Part shown: positions 1-8,883 of the stretch, piece after piece
Layout of the letters: each line of letters begins with the position of its first letter
Numbering within the stretch: the stretch's first letter is position 1
From: Olsenella sp. An285
Lineage (GTDB): Bacteria; Actinomycetota; Coriobacteriia; Coriobacteriales; Atopobiaceae
Direction: 5' to 3'
Length of the DNA stretch: 64,000 nt
Assembly: GCF_002159625.1 (NCBI RefSeq)
Contig: NZ_NFIZ01000002.1
Coordinates: forward strand, 1-64,000
The notes under the pieces: generated by a model
Told to the model about the DNA's origin: nothing
The model's input: the letters and a program-made list of their open reading frames with translations, nothing else
Database searches by the model: none
Made by a program: the position numbers and the translations under genes

Positions 1-2478
1 CTCGGAGGCGTCGGAGAACTTGTCGAGGACGGACTCGTCGGCGGCGGAGTAGTCACCGAAGAGCTGCTCGTAGTTCTTGAGCATGGTGGCGAACTCCTGG
101 CGCGTCACGAACTGGTCCGGGCGGAAGGTGCCGTCGACGTAGCCCTCGACGAGGCCGAGCTGCCTGCACCAGGCGACGGACTTGGCGTAGAAGGCCTTGC
201 CGTTGCAGTCCTCGAAGCCGGTCTCGTAGCCGAAGATCTCGTTGTAGACGGGGTCGGTCTCGACCTTCCCGTCACGGGCGGCCATGTTGTAGAGGACGAC
301 GGCGACCTCGCCGCGGGTGAGGTTGTTGGTGGCTCCGAAGACGCCCGTGGAGACACCATTGGTGTCCTTGTAGCCGCTCATGATCGTGTTCGCGGAGACG
401 AAGGCCACCTGGTCGGCGAAGTAGCTGTCCCACCTGACGTCGCTGAACAGGGTGTGGTTGTGCACGTCGTTCTCGAAGTCGTTGTAGTTCTGGACGCAGG
501 TGATCTTGAGGTCGCCGGGCATCACGTAGTTGTTCTCGGCGTCGGCGTTGCGGGCCTCGAAGCTGATGGTGTAGACGCCCTCGTCGACGATCTTGTCGAC
601 CTCGTTGCCGGCGGCGTCGGTGATGGTGACCCTGACGACGTCATTGGCGAGCCCGTCGGTGACGAGCCAGACCTTGTTATCGTCCTCGTCGAGGTAGAAG
701 AGGCCGAGGCCGTTCACGTCACCCTCGGGGGCGACGGCGTAGCCGTCCTCGTCCCACGGGAGGTAGTCGTAGTTGCCGACGCCGACCTTGTCGAAGGTCG
801 TGGTCATAAGCTTGTCGGAGCTCACGGAGCCGATGGTCAGCGGGGAGACGGTGATGGTCATCTCAGTGGTTCCGGAGAGCTTGTAGGTGGAGCTCGTGAG
901 CCTCATGGTGTAGGTGCCGGCGTTGATGACCTCGCTGACCTGGTTGCCGTCGGCGTCGTAGTAGGAGACGGTATAGTCGTCTCCCTCAACAAGCGTGGTC
1001 TCGCTACCGTTCTTGACGCCCTTGACGGTGAGGGTGATGTCGTCGAGGACGTCGGTTCCGTCGTAGGTGGTGGCGACGGAGGTGACGACCTTGTTGTTGT
1101 AGGTCACGACCGCGTTGGCGTCTGCGTTCACTGCATCGGCGTAGACTCGAACGGTGAGAATAACCTGCCCGCCGACGGCGTACCCATCAGTGGGGTTGAC
1201 GCGATAAATCGCCGTGTAGGTGCCGGGGTTGTTCCACCAGGCATCGTCGTTGGTCTTTACGTCGCCCTCGCTGTCGTAGACGGCAATCTTCGTGACGGTC
1301 TGCTTGTTCCCCCTCGCATCGGTGGCGACAATCTTCTCGTCGGTGAAGTTGCCTTCCTTTGCGGAGACGATGATCTCCTGGTAGTTGTCAAGAGCCTTGC
1401 CCTCGTAGCTCCACTTTACGAGCTGGCCTACCTTGGAGGCGTTCATCTCGTAGGTGCCGTCGATGTTCTCGTTGTCGGGATCGGCCTTGGTAACGTTGTA
1501 GACGTAACGTGCGTTGTCATACCACACAACGTCATCGTCAAAGGAGGCGGTGAGCTCCTTAGCTATGTTGGAGTCGGCGCCGTAGAAGGTGCCGTCGATG
1601 AAGAGGCCATCAAAGCCCGACGGCTTGGATGAGCTGTCCGAGTAGATCTCGGGGATGTAGACGCTAGGGTTGTTTGCGATGAAGTTAACGTTGTGGCCGA
1701 GCTCGAGCTTCTTAACGGTGACGAGCTGATCGTTGAGGTCGGCCGAGCCGGTGTAGTTGCCCTTGCCGGTGATGAGCACCTTATAGTTGCCCGCATCCAC
1801 GACCGAGTCGACTTCGTAGTCCTTGCTGGTGTCACCGGTGGTGCGATACCACTGGACGTCGATGTCGGAGCCCACGTAGAGGGGCTCGCCGTTCAGAGAG
1901 AACGTGAACTCCTTCGGCTCGGCGTCATAGGTGGTGTCGAGCTCTCCCTCGAGCTTGATGTCGCTGATGTCGACCTGGTTGATGTCGAAGCGGACGTAGT
2001 AGACGCCGCCCTCGTAGCCGCTGCCCTCGAGGGCGGTGATCTTGATCACGTACTCGCCGACGTTGATGATGTCTCCGGTGAGCTCGTCGCCCTCCTCGTA
2101 GCCGTTCGCGCCGCGATTGAAGTACTGGATGTCGTAGGAGGCGTCCTCCTCGGTGGCGTCCACCGTGAAGTCGGGGTGCGAGTCGGCGCCGGGGGCCACG
2201 TCGAGCTGGAGGGCCCTCAGGCTGACGGGCTGGTTGCGCTCGTAGTCAAACTGATAGACATCCCCATCGAGGGTCGGGGTTCCAGACCAATCGCCCTGGG
2301 AGAAGGTAATGGCATCGATGCTGGCGTTCGCAAACGCGCCGTCCGGCTGGGTGAACATCAGGCTGGCGCCGTCGTTGACGCCGGCCGCCATGGCCACCAT
2401 CGGGACCGCGCCCACGGAGAGCACGCCCACGAGGGCCGCGGTCACCGCGCGCGAGGCCTTGTTCCTGCAAGCTGTCAT
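1..2478 (-). CDS. S-layer-homology surface protein (3' end cut by window edge)
   Basis: The reading frame is open from an ATG at 2478 to the window edge: 826 codons with no stop, so the C-terminus is missing. The start is set by a strong upstream AAAGGAG. Residues 1-31 form a signal peptide (KASRAVTAALVGVLSVGAV, then AMA). A long threonine/aspartate-rich ectodomain follows, with repeated beta-sandwich-like modules ending in phrases such as DAGNYKVLITG and NAGTYTMRL. From about residue 675 there are SLH repeats (LFSDV, SANTIMSGYKD, LTRGEVAVVLYNM, EGYVDGTFRPDQFVTRQEFA). SLH domains normally dock exported proteins to cell-wall polymers, so this is probably a large wall-attached adhesin or structural protein. 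Its ligand cannot be read from the sequence. The neighbouring gene also carries SLH repeats. Confidence 0.85.
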   Translation of the reverse strand, partial: MTACRNKASRAVTAALVGVLSVGAVPMVAMAAGVNDGASLMFTQPDGAFANASIDAITFSQGDWSGTPTLDGDVYQFDYERNQPVSLRALQLDVAPGADSHPDFTVDATEEDASYDIQYFNRGANGYEEGDELTGDIINVGEYVIKITALEGSGYEGGVYYVRFDINQVDISDIKLEGELDTTYDAEPKEFTFSLNGEPLYVGSDIDVQWYRTTGDTSKDYEVDSVVDAGNYKVLITGKGNYTGSADLNDQLVTVKKLELGHNVNFIANNPSVYIPEIYSDSSSKPSGFDGLFIDGTFYGADSNIAKELTASFDDDVVWYDNARYVYNVTKADPDNENIDGTYEMNASKVGQLVKWSYEGKALDNYQEIIVSAKEGNFTDEKIVATDARGNKQTVTKIAVYDSEGDVKTNDDAWWNNPGTYTAIYRVNPTDGYAVGGQVILTVRVYADAVNADANAVVTYNNKVVTSVATTYDGTDVLDDITLTVKGVKNGSETTLVEGDDYTVSYYDADGNQVSEVINAGTYTMRLTSSTYKLSGTTEMTITVSPLTIGSVSSDKLMTTTFDKVGVGNYDYLPWDEDGYAVAPEGDVNGLGLFYLDEDDNKVWLVTDGLANDVVRVTITDAAGNEVDKIVDEGVYTISFEARNADAENNYVMPGDLKITCVQNYNDFENDVHNHTLFSDVRWDSYFADQVAFVSANTIMSGYKDTNGVSTGVFGATNNLTRGEVAVVLYNMAARDGKVETDPVYNEIFGYETGFEDCNGKAFYAKSVAWCRQLGLVEGYVDGTFRPDQFVTRQEFATMLKNYEQLFGDYSAADESVLDKFSDASE

Positions 2479-2567
2479 GTGTTGTCTCCTTTCAAAGAGT
2501 CTTTCCGGGAGACGTGGCCAAAGACAGCACTTGAGGTCGGCCATGGCGGGGTCCTCTGCCAACGAAA

Positions 2568-2599
2568 GCGGCCCAGGCCGGGAATCTGGCCTGGGCCGC
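2568..2599 (-). terminator. Hairpin terminator after the subtilase gene
   Basis: There are perfect 12-bp arms (GCGGCCCAGGCC / GGCCTGGGCCGC) around an 8-base loop. On the minus strand the stem is followed by TTTCGTT. It lies about 75 bases past the subtilase stop and before the next gene's ribosome-binding site, so it is probably an intrinsic terminator with a weak U tract. Confidence 0.7.
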
Positions 2600-2673
2600 A
2601 TTGGAGCTGTGTCTGGATCGGGGGAGTCGGTGGCAGCTCGTTCTTCTCGGCAGGTCGTCCTGCGCTTGAGTCC

Positions 2674-4692
2674 CTACAGCACGTCCTTCTCCATCGCGCG
2701 ATGCATCACCTGGGCCACCTCGGCGCGGGAGATGTTGTTGAGCGGGGCCAGGAGGCGGGTTCCGTCCGTCTGCTCCATGCCGGAGATGATGCCCTCGGAA
2801 AGGGCCCACTTTGCGGCGTCGATGGCCCAGGGGCTCGTGAGGGAGCTGTCGGGGAGCCCGTCGAAGGCGGAGCCGTCCACGCCCTCGGCTGTGGCGCCGG
2901 AGATTCGGTAGATGACCGTCATGAGGTCCTGGCGCGTGAGGGGGTCACCCACGCCAAACTCGTTGGAGCCGTCCTCGTACCCGGTGAAGACACCGTTGGC
3001 CACGCACCAGTCGACAGCCTGGGTGTAGTAGTCCTGCGGCACGTCCACGAGGCCGCACGAGGGCGCAGTCTCGCCGTTGCCCAGGTGACGGTAGAGGATG
3101 AGGGCGACGTCCTGGCGCTGGATCTGGTCGCCCACGCCAAAAGCTCCGGAGCCGTTATCGTAGCCGCTCATGATCTTGTTGGCGACGGCGTGGGTGACCG
3201 CGTCGTAGAACCAGCTGCCCGAGGTGACGTCCACGAAGCTCACGGGATTCTCGGCGTGCCAGGCAAGGTGCTCGGCCGCGTCTCCAGCAGAGAGGGCGCC
3301 GTGGCTGCCGCTCGTTTGGGTGCGGTCGTTATCCGTGTCGTTCACGGGGGTGGCCGTGGCGTAGAGCGCCTCGAGGACGTCGTCGACGGTGGCGTCCGGG
3401 TTGGCGGAGATCAGGACTGCCGCGGCGCCGGAGACCATGGGGGCGGAGAGGGAGGTGCCGGAGAGCGCGCCGTAGTTTCCGTCCGCCTCGGCGCTGTAGC
3501 GGGTGTAGGTCGACCAGACGGAGGCGCCGGGCGCGCTGATGTCCTTGTACTGGTTGTAGTCCGACCAGGGGATATTGGTGCCGTCCTGCTCCAGGGCGGT
3601 GACGCTCACGCACTCGTCGTAGTCGCCGGGGTAGACGGGGTCGGTGTAGGGCTTCGAGCGGGAGTCACCGTTGCCGCCGGAGCACACGGAGAGGATCCCA
3701 TGGCTGTTGCGGGCCTCGCGGATGACTGCGCGCAGGGCTCCGTCGGAGTCGAAGCTCTGCCCGTAGGCGCCGAGGCTGAGGTTGAAGACGCGCACGTTCT
3801 GGAGCTCGCCGTCCTCGATGAGGCCGAGGACGTAGTCGTAGGCGCGGACGAGTGAGGCGGAGTCCGCCTTGCCAGCGAAGTCACCGGAGTCGTAGATCAC
3901 CTTGATGGGCAGCACCTGGGCGGCGTTGCGCGTGGAGCCGGCGACGCCGATCCCGTTGTTCGCCACGGCCGCGATGACGCCCGCGACGGCGGTGCCGTGA
4001 CCATAGGCGTCCGTGGAGGCGTTCTGGGAGAGCGGGTGCTCGTTGGCGGAGTCGTAGGCGTGCTCCGCCACGAGGTTGTCCGCGAGGTCCTCATGGTCGA
4101 GCTGGGCGCCGGAGTCCAGCGTGACCACGGTGACGGGGTTGCTCTGCGCGCCCGAGGGGAGCGAATCCCACGCCTCAGCGAGGCCGCTGGCGTAGAGCCA
4201 GTACTGGTTGGGGCTCTCATCCGGGTCAGAGACCTGGGCAAACGGGTCGTTGACGGAGATGCTGGCGAGGGAGGCGATGCCGTCGCTCGGGGCGGCGAGA
4301 GGCGCTGCGGCGGGTGCGCCTGCGGTTTCCTCCACGGCGTCGATGAGGTGGTAGACGTAGTTGAGTTGGGCGCTCTCCACGCCCGGCACGGCCCTGGCCG
4401 CCGCGAGGGCCTGCTCGTCCGCCTGGCCGGAGGCGGGCTGGGCCTCCACGGTCACGGTGCCGTCCTCGGAGGAGACGATGCCGGTGACCTCCACGCCAGC
4501 CGCGTCGAGCGCCGAGTCTGCCTGTGCGAGCAGGGAGGCGCCGTCCGGGGCGGGCGCCTGCAGCGTCACGAGGATGCCGTTGGTTTGGGGGCCGTCCGCG
4601 AGGGCGACGGCAGGGGAGAGCGCGATTGTGCCGACGGTGAGCGCCGCGGAGAGGGCGAACGACAGCGGGAGCGCGTGGAGGGTCTTCTTCAT
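2674..4692 (-). CDS. SLH-anchored subtilisin-like serine protease
   Basis: Secreted endopeptidase of the S8 family, 672 aa from ATG 4692 (AAAGGAC upstream). Residues 1-32 are a signal peptide and about 38-115 look like an I9-type propeptide. The catalytic triad is visible: Asp193 in TLDSGAQLDHEDL, His232 in GHGTAVAGV and Ser414 in GTSLSAPMVSGAA; Asn341 in SGGNGDS is the oxyanion-hole residue. Three SLH repeats follow from about residue 470 (FVDVTSGSWFYDAV, VPQDYYTQAVDWC, SPWAIDAAKWALS), so the enzyme should stay attached to the wall. It may process surface proteins such as the SLH neighbour downstream; that role is inferred. Two in-frame upstream ATGs (4980 and beyond) are rejected because they would hide the signal peptide. 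Confidence 0.93.
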   Translation of the reverse strand: MKKTLHALPLSFALSAALTVGTIALSPAVALADGPQTNGILVTLQAPAPDGASLLAQADSALDAAGVEVTGIVSSEDGTVTVEAQPASGQADEQALAAARAVPGVESAQLNYVYHLIDAVEETAGAPAAAPLAAPSDGIASLASISVNDPFAQVSDPDESPNQYWLYASGLAEAWDSLPSGAQSNPVTVVTLDSGAQLDHEDLADNLVAEHAYDSANEHPLSQNASTDAYGHGTAVAGVIAAVANNGIGVAGSTRNAAQVLPIKVIYDSGDFAGKADSASLVRAYDYVLGLIEDGELQNVRVFNLSLGAYGQSFDSDGALRAVIREARNSHGILSVCSGGNGDSRSKPYTDPVYPGDYDECVSVTALEQDGTNIPWSDYNQYKDISAPGASVWSTYTRYSAEADGNYGALSGTSLSAPMVSGAAAVLISANPDATVDDVLEALYATATPVNDTDNDRTQTSGSHGALSAGDAAEHLAWHAENPVSFVDVTSGSWFYDAVTHAVANKIMSGYDNGSGAFGVGDQIQRQDVALILYRHLGNGETAPSCGLVDVPQDYYTQAVDWCVANGVFTGYEDGSNEFGVGDPLTRQDLMTVIYRISGATAEGVDGSAFDGLPDSSLTSPWAIDAAKWALSEGIISGMEQTDGTRLLAPLNNISRAEVAQVMHRAMEKDVL

Positions 4693-5040
4693 GGCGGGTC
4701 CTTTGGGCGAGAGGTTCTTCTCGGCGATTGCTCGGGTGTTGGGCGCGTGGCGCGTGGTGCGCTGCGGGTGCGGTGCGTTGCGCTTGCGCGACGGTTTGAT
4801 TGTAGGCCAGTTGCCTCGGGCGGCGAGTCCGCGCGGCCCCTTGCGTTGCGAGCGCGTTGCCGCCGCATGGCCCAGCGTTGCCGGCGGGCTTCCGACGTTA
4901 CGGTCCGGCCGCGGGCTCGTAAACAGCGCGCCCGGCTGCGCCTTCAGGCAGCTTGAGGGTGGCACCATCTGCCGCGTCACATCTGCCCTGCGTGCCGGTC
5001 CGCCCTGCGTCCCGGCCGCGCGCGACGTTGGGAGGCCGTC
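4693..5040. promoter_or_regulatory. Divergent intergenic region, subtilase / amtB
   Basis: The gap of 348 bases separates divergent genes, so it must hold both promoters. The amtB ribosome-binding site GGGAGG lies about 7 bases before its ATG. A GTTCTTCTCGG motif sits at 4714. No clear -35/-10 pair or repeat array was recognised. Confidence 0.4.
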
Positions 5041-6318
5041 ATGTATGACACCGGTTCAACCGCCTTCATGCTCGTCTGCACCATGCTCGTACTGTTCATG
5101 ACGCCCGGGCTGGCGTTCTTCTATGGCGGCCTCGCCCGCCGGAAGAACGTGGTCAACACGATGCTCATGTGCTTTGCCGTGATCGGTGTCGTGGGCCTGC
5201 TGTGGGTGATCGCGGGGTGGTCCTTCGCCTACGGCGGGGACGGCTCGCTCCCCTGGTTTGGCGGGCTCGACCAGCTGGGACTCGTTGGCCTGGTCCCGGG
5301 CATGCTCTCCGAGGCGGACGCCGTTCCTGCGGACGCGGTCTACCCCAGCCTGGTTGACGTGTGCTTCCAGATGGCGTTCGCCATGATCACGGCGGCCATC
5401 GTCACCGGGTCCGTTGCGGGGCGCATGCGCTTTGGTGCCGTGCTCGCGTTCATCGGTGTGTGGTCGCTCGTGGTGTATGCCCCGCTTGCGCACATGGTGT
5501 GGGGCGGCGAGGGATCGCTCATCGGCGACGTCATCGGCGCGCTGGACTTTGCCGGTGGCGACGTGGTGCACATCAGTTCCGGCGTCACGGGCCTCATCCT
5601 GAGCCTTGTCCTGGGCGGGCGCGCGGGCTTTGGCCTCAAGAGCTACCGGCCGCACAACGTGCCCTTTGTTGCGCTGGGGGCGGGGCTGCTCTGGCTCGGG
5701 TGGTTTGGCTTCAACGGTGGCTCCGAGTTTGCGGCGGACGAGGTCGCGGCGCTGGCGATGCTCAACACCGTGATTTCCAGCGCGGCTGGCCTGGCGTCCT
5801 GGCTCGTGGTGGAGCGCGTGGCAAGCGGCACGCCCTCGCTCGTGGGCGCCTGCACGGGCCTGGTGGCGGGCCTCGTTGTGGTGACGCCGGCGGCCGGCTT
5901 TGTGGAGCCGTGGGCCGCGGTGGTCATGGGGCTCGTGGTCTCCCCGGTGTGCTACCTGGCCATCTCCAAGCTCAAGGCTCGCTTTGGCTATGACGACGCG
6001 CTCGACGCGTTTGGCTGCCACGGCGTGGGCGGTCTTCTGGGCGGCGTGCTCACCGGCCTCTTCTGCGTGCCCGAGCTCTCCTGGACCGGCAAGGGCGGCC
6101 TGCTCTACACCGGTGATCCGTCGCTGCTGGTGAGCCAGGTGCTCGGCATCCTGGTGACGCTTGCGATCGTAGTGGTGCTTGACCTGGTGATCGTTGCTGC
6201 GGTGCGCGCGGCGTTTGGCGGAAGCCTGCGGGTGAGCGCGCACGACGAGGCGCTCGGCCTCGACGTGACGGCCCACGGCGAGAGCGCGTACCCGGCGTTC
6301 ACCGGACTGGACGCGTAG
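5041..6318 (+). CDS. amtB: Ammonium transporter AmtB
   Basis: Inner-membrane ammonium channel/transporter of the Amt/MEP/Rh family, 425 aa (typical length 400-430). It starts at an ATG with GGGAGG upstream. The sequence is a run of hydrophobic helices. Family landmarks are present: FMTPGLAFFYGGLARRKN near the N-terminus, and the two pore histidines, His177 in GDVVHISSG and His327 in DAFGCHGVGGLLGG. The next gene, 55 bases away on the same strand, encodes a PII protein; amtB-glnK pairing is the classic arrangement in which PII binds and blocks the channel when nitrogen is plentiful. Confidence 0.96.
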   Translation: MYDTGSTAFMLVCTMLVLFMTPGLAFFYGGLARRKNVVNTMLMCFAVIGVVGLLWVIAGWSFAYGGDGSLPWFGGLDQLGLVGLVPGMLSEADAVPADAVYPSLVDVCFQMAFAMITAAIVTGSVAGRMRFGAVLAFIGVWSLVVYAPLAHMVWGGEGSLIGDVIGALDFAGGDVVHISSGVTGLILSLVLGGRAGFGLKSYRPHNVPFVALGAGLLWLGWFGFNGGSEFAADEVAALAMLNTVISSAAGLASWLVVERVASGTPSLVGACTGLVAGLVVVTPAAGFVEPWAAVVMGLVVSPVCYLAISKLKARFGYDDALDAFGCHGVGGLLGGVLTGLFCVPELSWTGKGGLLYTGDPSLLVSQVLGILVTLAIVVVLDLVIVAAVRAAFGGSLRVSAHDEALGLDVTAHGESAYPAFTGLDA

Positions 6319-6373
6319 CTGCGGTTCTTCTCGTGCTCGACACCGATCATTCCCTACTATCAAGGAGTCTCAC

Positions 6374-6712
6374 ATGAAGAAGGTAACGGCCATCATCCGA
6401 CCGGAGAAGCTCGAGGAGCTCAAGGATGCGCTCAACGAGAAGGGTGTCCACGGCATGACCGTCTACGAGGTCATGGGCTGCGGCAGCCAGCACGGTTGGA
6501 CCGAGTACTACCGCGGCAAACCGGTGATGCTCAACATGATTCCCAAGGTCAAGGTTGAGCTGGTGGTGAACAACGCGCAGGTGGACGCGTTGATTGACCT
6601 GGTGTGCGAGGTTGCGCGCACCGGAGAGGTGGGCGACGGAAAGATATTCGTCTATCCCGTGGAGGAATGCGTGCGCATCCGCACCGGAGAGCGCGGCGTC
6701 AAGGCGGTGTGA
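6374..6712 (+). CDS. glnK: PII nitrogen-regulatory protein (GlnK type)
   Basis: 112-aa trimeric PII signal protein that senses ATP/ADP and 2-oxoglutarate. The start follows AAGGAG. The PII core is clear: MKKVTAIIRPEKLEELKDAL, IPKVKVELVV, and the signature TGEVGDGKIFVYPV followed by RIRTGE. Gln39, which helps bind Mg-ATP/2-oxoglutarate, is kept. The T-loop is unusual: where enteric PII has Tyr51 (the uridylylation site) this protein has Val51, in RGKPVMLNMIPK. It is therefore not expected to be modified at that tyrosine. Its linkage to amtB suggests its main job is gating the transporter. Confidence 0.95.
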   Translation: MKKVTAIIRPEKLEELKDALNEKGVHGMTVYEVMGCGSQHGWTEYYRGKPVMLNMIPKVKVELVVNNAQVDALIDLVCEVARTGEVGDGKIFVYPVEECVRIRTGERGVKAV

Positions 6713-6731
6713 GGGGGCGCTTGTCGCTTTG

Positions 6732-7083
6732 CGTTGCGGTCTGTTGGGTCGGGGCGTGGTGGCGGGTTTGGGTGTCGCGAGAACTCCGGCCGGGGCACGG
6801 TTTCGCGCTGCGGCGTCGCGAAAATCGGGGCCGGGGCGCGCCGGGAGGGGCGCGATGCCGGGCGGAGGGTCCTTCTCGCCGCGCGGGACGTGCCCCGGCC
6901 GCGGATTCCGCGACGCCTTGGCGAGGAGTCGTGCCCCGGTCCCGATTCCCGCAACGCCCGGCCTGCCGCTCCGTGCCCCGGCTGGAGTTCTCGCGACGCC
7001 CCGGCCCGTCACCGTGCCCCAGTCCCGAATCCCGCGACGCCCCCGCCCGGAACCGTGCCCCGGCCCGGCAAACCTCAACGCGT
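6732..7083. repeat. 41-bp convergent repeat array A
   Basis: Eight tandem units with a period of 41 (once 42) bases. Three units read CGTTGCG...GGGGCACG on the plus strand (6732, 6773, 6814). After a 34-base centre (6855-6888), five units appear in the opposite orientation, CGTGCCCC...CGCAACGC (6889, 6930, 6972, 7013, 7054). About 28 bases per unit are conserved and 13 vary. Because 41 is not a multiple of 3, repeated reading frames shift from unit to unit, which argues against protein coding. The array fills the gap between the glnK stop and the stop of the minus-strand nuclease gene. A transcript through it would fold into one long imperfect hairpin. Confidence 0.9.
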
Positions 7084-7110
7084 ATTACAGTCCTCAAGTT
7101 ATTTGACGCG

Positions 7111-8226
7111 CTACTCGAACCCGTACGCCTCTACCGGCACCTCGTCCCAGCCATCGTCTCCCTGGTCCGGATCCGGATCCCGTTCGCCTTCATCTTTGCT
7201 CGTGAGACAGCTCCAGTTGACGCCGTCGATTCCCTCGAGCTCGTGCCACAGCTTCTCGCGTCTGCAGCGACGCTCGTTGGCGACCGCACGCGTCACGCGG
7301 ACCTTGCGGATTCCCAGGTCGCGACGGATGGCTTCCGCGAGGCCGTCCATGTAGTCAAGATCTGCGTACTGGCGCCTGGTGACGACGTATTCGTTGAAGC
7401 CTTTGGCGGTGAGCTCGTTGTGGCGCTCGACGTCGGCTGCGTGCTGCTCCGCCCCCTCATGGTCTCGTCCGTCGTACTCCAGAGCCACTCCGCGCAGTGT
7501 CACGCCGCTTGCCCCCGAGTCTCCCGGAGCGCGCAGCAAGATGTCCGGTTTTCTTACGCCGGTTCGCATGGAATCGTGTATGCGCTGGACCTCGACAGGA
7601 TCGTTCATCGACAGCACCTCGAAGCCATAGCCGCCGCGCGCCTTGCTGAGTCCCATTCGGAGCGAGAGTTTGGTCTCGCGCGGCGACGCCGATCTGACGC
7701 ATGCCATCTTGAGGGCACGCCTTGTCTTTGCGGTTCCTGCTACCGGGCCAAGCTGCTCGAGTTGACCTTTGATGAGTTCAGGCGTGGTGAGGGGCTGGTC
7801 ACGCGAGAACATGCCCTTCTCGAGGCCAGGTGCGATGGCGTATGTGCCAAGCATCTCCGAGAGCAGACATACGATTTCGAGTTCCGTGAGCATCGCCGCC
7901 AGCTGAACGACAAGATGCTCTGGTGAGACGCAGCGGACGCCGGGTGCCAATTCTACGGCGGAGCCCGAGGGGAAGGAGGAGATTGCTCGATGCGTCTTCA
8001 CGTGACGCGGGCGCGACCTCGGCGCGTCGTGATCGAGAAGAATCTCGGGCATGTCGATCTCTCGCACACTATCCGGGAGACTGGACATGGCCTGGGTGAG
8101 CTCTTCTTTGGTCGGAGGTCGGTCGGGCAGGTTTGCGTCGCAGCGCTGTCCCTTTGCGAGACGCTTTCGAAGCGACGGGCTGCGAAGCGCCTCAAGTGCG
8201 GTGAAGTGTGTGAGCACGATATCCAT
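7111..8226 (-). CDS. DUF559/Vsr-like PD-(D/E)XK nuclease-domain protein
   Basis: 371 aa from ATG 8226; a longer frame upstream runs into repeat DNA and is rejected. The chosen start aligns with the paralog at 44893-45828 (MDIVLTHFTALEALRSPSLR here, MVTLTDITAMEVWSQSGLLK there). Residues 1-170 form a regulator-like N-terminal part of unknown fold. From about 181 a nuclease-like domain begins: SPRETK (Glu184), RKPDILL (Asp228), GVALEYDGRDH (Glu250, Asp252). This spacing fits the DUF559/Vsr branch of PD-(D/E)XK enzymes. The gene lies between two near-identical 41-bp arrays. No strong ribosome-binding site is seen before the ATG. Activity and target are unknown. Confidence 0.72.
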   Translation of the reverse strand: MDIVLTHFTALEALRSPSLRKRLAKGQRCDANLPDRPPTKEELTQAMSSLPDSVREIDMPEILLDHDAPRSRPRHVKTHRAISSFPSGSAVELAPGVRCVSPEHLVVQLAAMLTELEIVCLLSEMLGTYAIAPGLEKGMFSRDQPLTTPELIKGQLEQLGPVAGTAKTRRALKMACVRSASPRETKLSLRMGLSKARGGYGFEVLSMNDPVEVQRIHDSMRTGVRKPDILLRAPGDSGASGVTLRGVALEYDGRDHEGAEQHAADVERHNELTAKGFNEYVVTRRQYADLDYMDGLAEAIRRDLGIRKVRVTRAVANERRCRREKLWHELEGIDGVNWSCLTSKDEGERDPDPDQGDDGWDEVPVEAYGFE

Positions 8227-8505
8227 GCTCAAAATGCTATGGCTCGCGTGGGCGTGTGCGGCTGACAGGCTGAAAAAGCTCGACACGGAGCTTGCGGGAT
8301 TCTTCACGCCTGCTTTCGCCGCAAGGTGTTTATCGAGGTGGGGGTTTCGCACGAGATTGCTCGAAATGGTGGTGCACGCTGTGTAGATGTCGTGTTTGAG
8401 CAGTTGCCTGGGACGGGTGCGTGCGGGGCTCGGTCTGTGGTGCATTTCTGTGCCGAGCTGGTTGGGGCGGGAGTGTCTGCTGGGGGTTCGGCTCTGGCAT
8501 TTGCG

Positions 8506-8865
8506 CGTTGCGGTCTGCCGGGTCGGGGCGCGGTGGCGGGCCGGGGCGTCGCGAGAACTCCGGCGGGGGCACGGTTTCGCGCTGTGGCGTCGCGAAAATC
8601 GGGGCCGGGGCGCGCCGGGAGGGGCGCGATGCCGGGCGGAGGGTCCTTCTCGCCGCGCGGGACGTGCCCTGGCCGCGGATTCTGCGACGCCCAGACCCAT
8701 CACCGTGCCCTGGCTTCGATTCCCGCAACGCCGCGGCTGGCTTACCGTGCCCCGGTCCGGAATCCCGCAACGCCGCGGCCTGCCGCCCCGTGCCCCAGTC
8801 CCGAATCCCGCAACGCCCCGGCCCGTCACCGTGCCCCAGCCCGGCAAACCGCAACGCCCCCGGCA
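8506..8865. repeat. 41-bp convergent repeat array B
   Basis: Same layout as array A: three units in one orientation (8506, 8547, 8588), a 34-base centre (8629-8662), then five inverted units (8663, 8704, 8746, 8789, 8830) with 41-43-base spacing. Bases 8586-8669 are identical to 6812-6895 of array A (84 bases, including the whole centre), while the 13-base variable parts of the later units differ. It ends about 20 bases from the stop codon of the JetD-like gene. The 279 bases between it and the start of the nuclease gene hold no recognisable gene. Confidence 0.9.
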
Positions 8866-8883
8866 ATGCCGTGAGCGCGCCCG

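Noticed and set aside
1693-3855. Plus-strand open frame of 720 codons
   Set aside because: It runs antisense across two SLH genes that have signal peptides, catalytic residues and ribosome-binding sites. High GC leaves antisense frames open.
6732-7083. CRISPR array
   Set aside because: Variable parts are only about 13 bases, repeats are imperfect and flip orientation in the middle, and no cas genes are present.
6604-7926. Arg/Pro/Gly-rich open frames across arrays A to C
   Set aside because: The 41-base period shifts frame at every unit, so no peptide repeat is maintained; no ribosome-binding sites.
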